A stretch of 64,000 bases of DNA, from NCBI GenBank assembly GCA_036873755.1, contig JAVTVY010025057.1:52286-116285 (forward strand). Reading direction: 5' to 3'. The notes beneath the pieces were generated by a model. That model was not told where the DNA came from and did no database searches. It saw only the letters and a program-made list of their open reading frames with translations. The position numbers were made by a program, and so were the translations under genes. This document shows positions 62,002 through 64,000 of the stretch, piece after piece (within the stretch, counting starts at the first letter, position 1; the number at the start of each line of letters is the position of its first letter). The stretch is from Hanleya hanleyi. Lineage: Eukaryota; Mollusca; Polyplacophora; Lepidopleurida; Hanleyidae.

Positions 62002-62572
62002 CCCTACCTGGCCTGGGGGGGGGGCGGAAAGTCCCCCCTAGTGAACTTTTCTCTGCTGCTCCGAAACGACAAAACCGAGGAGGCTGAAACCTAATGACTT
62101 TTAAGTTTATCTTATTGGGGTCATTTTGAGCCTATTTTCAATTACCCCCGGGCAGAGGATCATGGGTAAATTCAAAATGGCAGCCATGTGGTATCCGCGA
62201 AAGTCGTGTTTTTCAATCTTTTCGCTCAATGTTTTTCACATTTTCCGTGCATAAAAGGCCTGAAAAGTATTTTATTGATGCACAACTAATTATTCTCTAT
62301 TTTATTAGATTTTTTCGAGAGAAAAATCTGAAAAATGAAAATTTCGAAAAATCGACCTCAAAAAGGCCGAAAAATGGCTTCCGAGATGATTACGTCACTG
62401 TGACGTCATCATGGTGGCCATCTTGGATTTTTCCGGTAGAGCTTGAACCCAAGATACTGTGTGGTAAGTTTCAGCGCTCTAGCCTTAGTGGTAGAGAAAA
62501 TATATAGGGGGGCACTTTCCGCCCCCCCCCCCTAGGCTGCGATACACCCCAAATCGCCCAGGCCAGATAGGG
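62002..62572. mobile_element. 571 bp TTAA MITE (piggyBac-type) nested in the larger element
   Basis: Ends CCCTACCTGGCCTGGG (62002) and CCCAGGCCAGATAGGG (62572), flanked by TTAA (61998-62001 and 62573-62576). Next to each end is a G- or C-run with GGCGGAAAGT / ACTTTCCGCC. The uninterrupted copies of the host unit (for example at 59577) show the empty site CATATCAAAAGAAGAAGCTG, which matches the flanks once the MITE and one TTAA are removed. CCCT ends with TTAA duplication are the mark of piggyBac-type elements. It holds TGACGTCA at 62401-62408. Confidence 0.9.
62401..62408. promoter_or_regulatory. CRE inside the TTAA MITE
   Basis: TGACGTCA preceded by TACGTCACTG, so two overlapping CRE-like sites lie within 20 bases. 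Function unknown. Confidence 0.3.
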
Positions 62573-63356
62573 TTAAAAAAAGAAGGCGATTGGTCGGATG
62601 GTTCGTCGGCCATCTTGGATTTTCCCTAAAAAGATTTTCTCCTCTGGAACCGCTGTGTCGATTGACTCGAAATTTGGTACACAGGATCTGTGGATCTAGG
62701 GCTCTCAAATTACGATTTGAAAAATTGCTCCATAAAATAGAATGGCCGCCATTGACCAATCAAAATTGTCGGTTTTTCAAATAACGGATTTGGACGGGAA
62801 AAGTGGCTACATGTATGCATTTTGATATGGCGATTAGGAATGTGCAAAAATTTTGGTCCTGGGTCACATGGTTTGGCCGCCATCTTGAATTTTGTCAAAA
62901 AATGAACACATCTTTTAGGGTCTATAACTCTGGAACTATAGGTGGTACAGCCTTGCAGTTTGTTGCTTTATATTATCCAGGAGAAGCTCTTTCGGAAATA
63001 TCTTCAGCAATTCAACGTAGCTTCAATAGTATCCCTGCTATTCCGAGATGTAAATCACCCAAATTTGCGAATTGACAGATTGTTCTTCAGTGGTAACTAT
63101 GTAGGTTAGATCTAAAAGGAATAAATAACGTTTTGCCAAATCGGCTTCCATGTCTAAAACTACTGTTGTTGGTTCATTGTCTGCGATATGTGCTTGCAAC
63201 CCGAGGATTGCCGCTCGCGGCTATATTTCAACATGTTTTAGCTCACTCACATTTAATTGGCATTCTTGTAATCCACGACGATAAAATTGGATTCCCGTGT
63301 GACTAAATTACGCGAATCCATTTGGATTCTGGTTAAATTTGACGAAAAACGAGCCC

Positions 63357-63870
63357 TGACAGGGGTCATGTCCTCAAGACATACAGAAATCATGTTTTTG
63401 AGGGGGTCACATGAAGAGGTCACTACCTTTTTGTGGTCACTCACATGAGTCAAGTCCTTAAGAGATTGCAATCAGGGGCCATGTCCTTAAGGGGTCACAA
63501 TTACATGGGTCATGTCCTTAAGAGATTATAATCAGGGATCATGTTCTCGATAGATAACAACAGGGGTCATGCTTTCGAGAGGCCACAAATGAGGGTTAGG
63601 AATTTTTGACATCAAAAACAGGGGGCATGTCATCGAAAGGGCATATGCCAGGTCATGTCTTCGACAGGTCACGTGGAAGGTCATGTCCCAGGTAGGTCGC
63701 ATATATGTACCAGGAACCTGTGCTGGAGTGATGTCCTAGCCATTTCACATGTACATGTAGGGTCATGTTAACTGTAAGGTTATGTACTGGACAAGTCACA
63801 AACTGGGGTCCTGTTCTAGACACTGGTCATATATACGGACAATGTCCTAGATTGGGTCATATGCATGCAG
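63357..63870. repeat. Diverged GGTCATGTCC minisatellite, right part
   Basis: Irregular ~28 bp units with GGGGTCATGTCC, TTAAGAGAT and CACA motifs, clearly related to 57655-58855 but more diverged. The ~4.5 kb between the two parts contains the GGGTTGCAAGC element. Confidence 0.8.
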
Positions 63871-64000
63871 TAGGTCAATTCATAGAATTGAACACCAAGT
63901 TTGTGCTGATGCATATTCCGGTCTGCCAGACAGACTGTCAGTAATATTACATCATCTATGTAATTTATTTACTGGAAATGTGAGGGCAAATTAATGTCTG

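Larger units (their letters stand above)
59432..63202. mobile_element. GGGTTGCAAGC-ended element with 665 bp tandem units
   Basis: Starts at AGGGTTGCAAGCCACAGGCG, whose TTGCA and TGCAA form a terminal hairpin, and closes with GCTTGCAACCC (63192-63202), inverse to the start. Units begin at 59432, 60096 and 60761 (664-665 bp apart) and are nearly identical. A more diverged unit begins at 61867 and runs to the end, interrupted by the nested element at 62002-62572. Each unit has GGCGGCCATCTTGGATTT and TCGAAACTTGGTACACATGC, text shared in style with the ACCCCTCGGC elements. A different linker (61426-61866) separates the third and fourth unit. Non-autonomous; probably of the same broad class. Confidence 0.78.

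Overview
This is a gene-poor, repeat-dense, AT-rich stretch of an animal nuclear genome. The protein signals (agrin-type Kazal domains, THAP domains, a P2X7-type N-terminus), the abundance of the palindrome TACATGTA, and several repeats with a hairpin start and a ~150-165 bp tandem core (an architecture I associate with bivalve 'pearl'/Helentron-related elements) suggest a marine invertebrate. A bivalve mollusc is my best guess; a lancelet or another lophotrochozoan is not excluded. There is no sign of bacterial operons, rRNA genes or CRISPR.

The only host gene I can support well is an agrin-like gene on the + strand. Two consecutive Kazal/follistatin-type exons lie at 36971-37183 and 49296-49532. 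Both are phase 1-1 with clean splice sites, and each has ten cysteines. They are separated by a 12.1 kb intron and match the first two Kazal domains of agrin. The second exon continues upstream in frame for 96 codons, with a Met in good context, a basic stretch and one hydrophobic segment, so it may also be an alternative membrane-anchored first exon. A possible minus-strand exon of another gene (basic N-terminus plus one membrane segment) lies in the intron at 46674-46817.

Layout. 1-12.4 kb: four tandem copies of a ~3.6 kb unit, interrupted by a 1.75 kb TTAA-flanked transposon carrying a P2X7-like exon and a broken THAP gene, and by a pearl-like element and a large palindrome. 12.5-14.1 kb: a TA-flanked element packed with GCGCCCTA repeats. 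14.1-32.9 kb: mostly unique non-coding DNA with a 372 bp tandem duplication, a second THAP element with ~100 bp terminal inverted repeats, and a tRNA-like foldback. 32.9-49.5 kb: pearl-like element, 31 bp minisatellite, agrin exon, small MITE, a TIR element built from GCAAGG motifs, a perfect 11 x 26 bp array, a deleted hAT-like transposon, and the second agrin exon. 49.8-53.4 kb: a ~68-copy, 52 bp satellite in the following intron. 54-64 kb: another foldback, two more hairpin/TIR elements (one with three near-identical 665 bp units and a nested TTAA MITE), and a 57 bp minisatellite.

The main biological theme is layered transposon insertion, with target sites recoverable by comparing repeat copies, and repeated appearance of full CRE sites (TGACGTCA) inside otherwise different elements.
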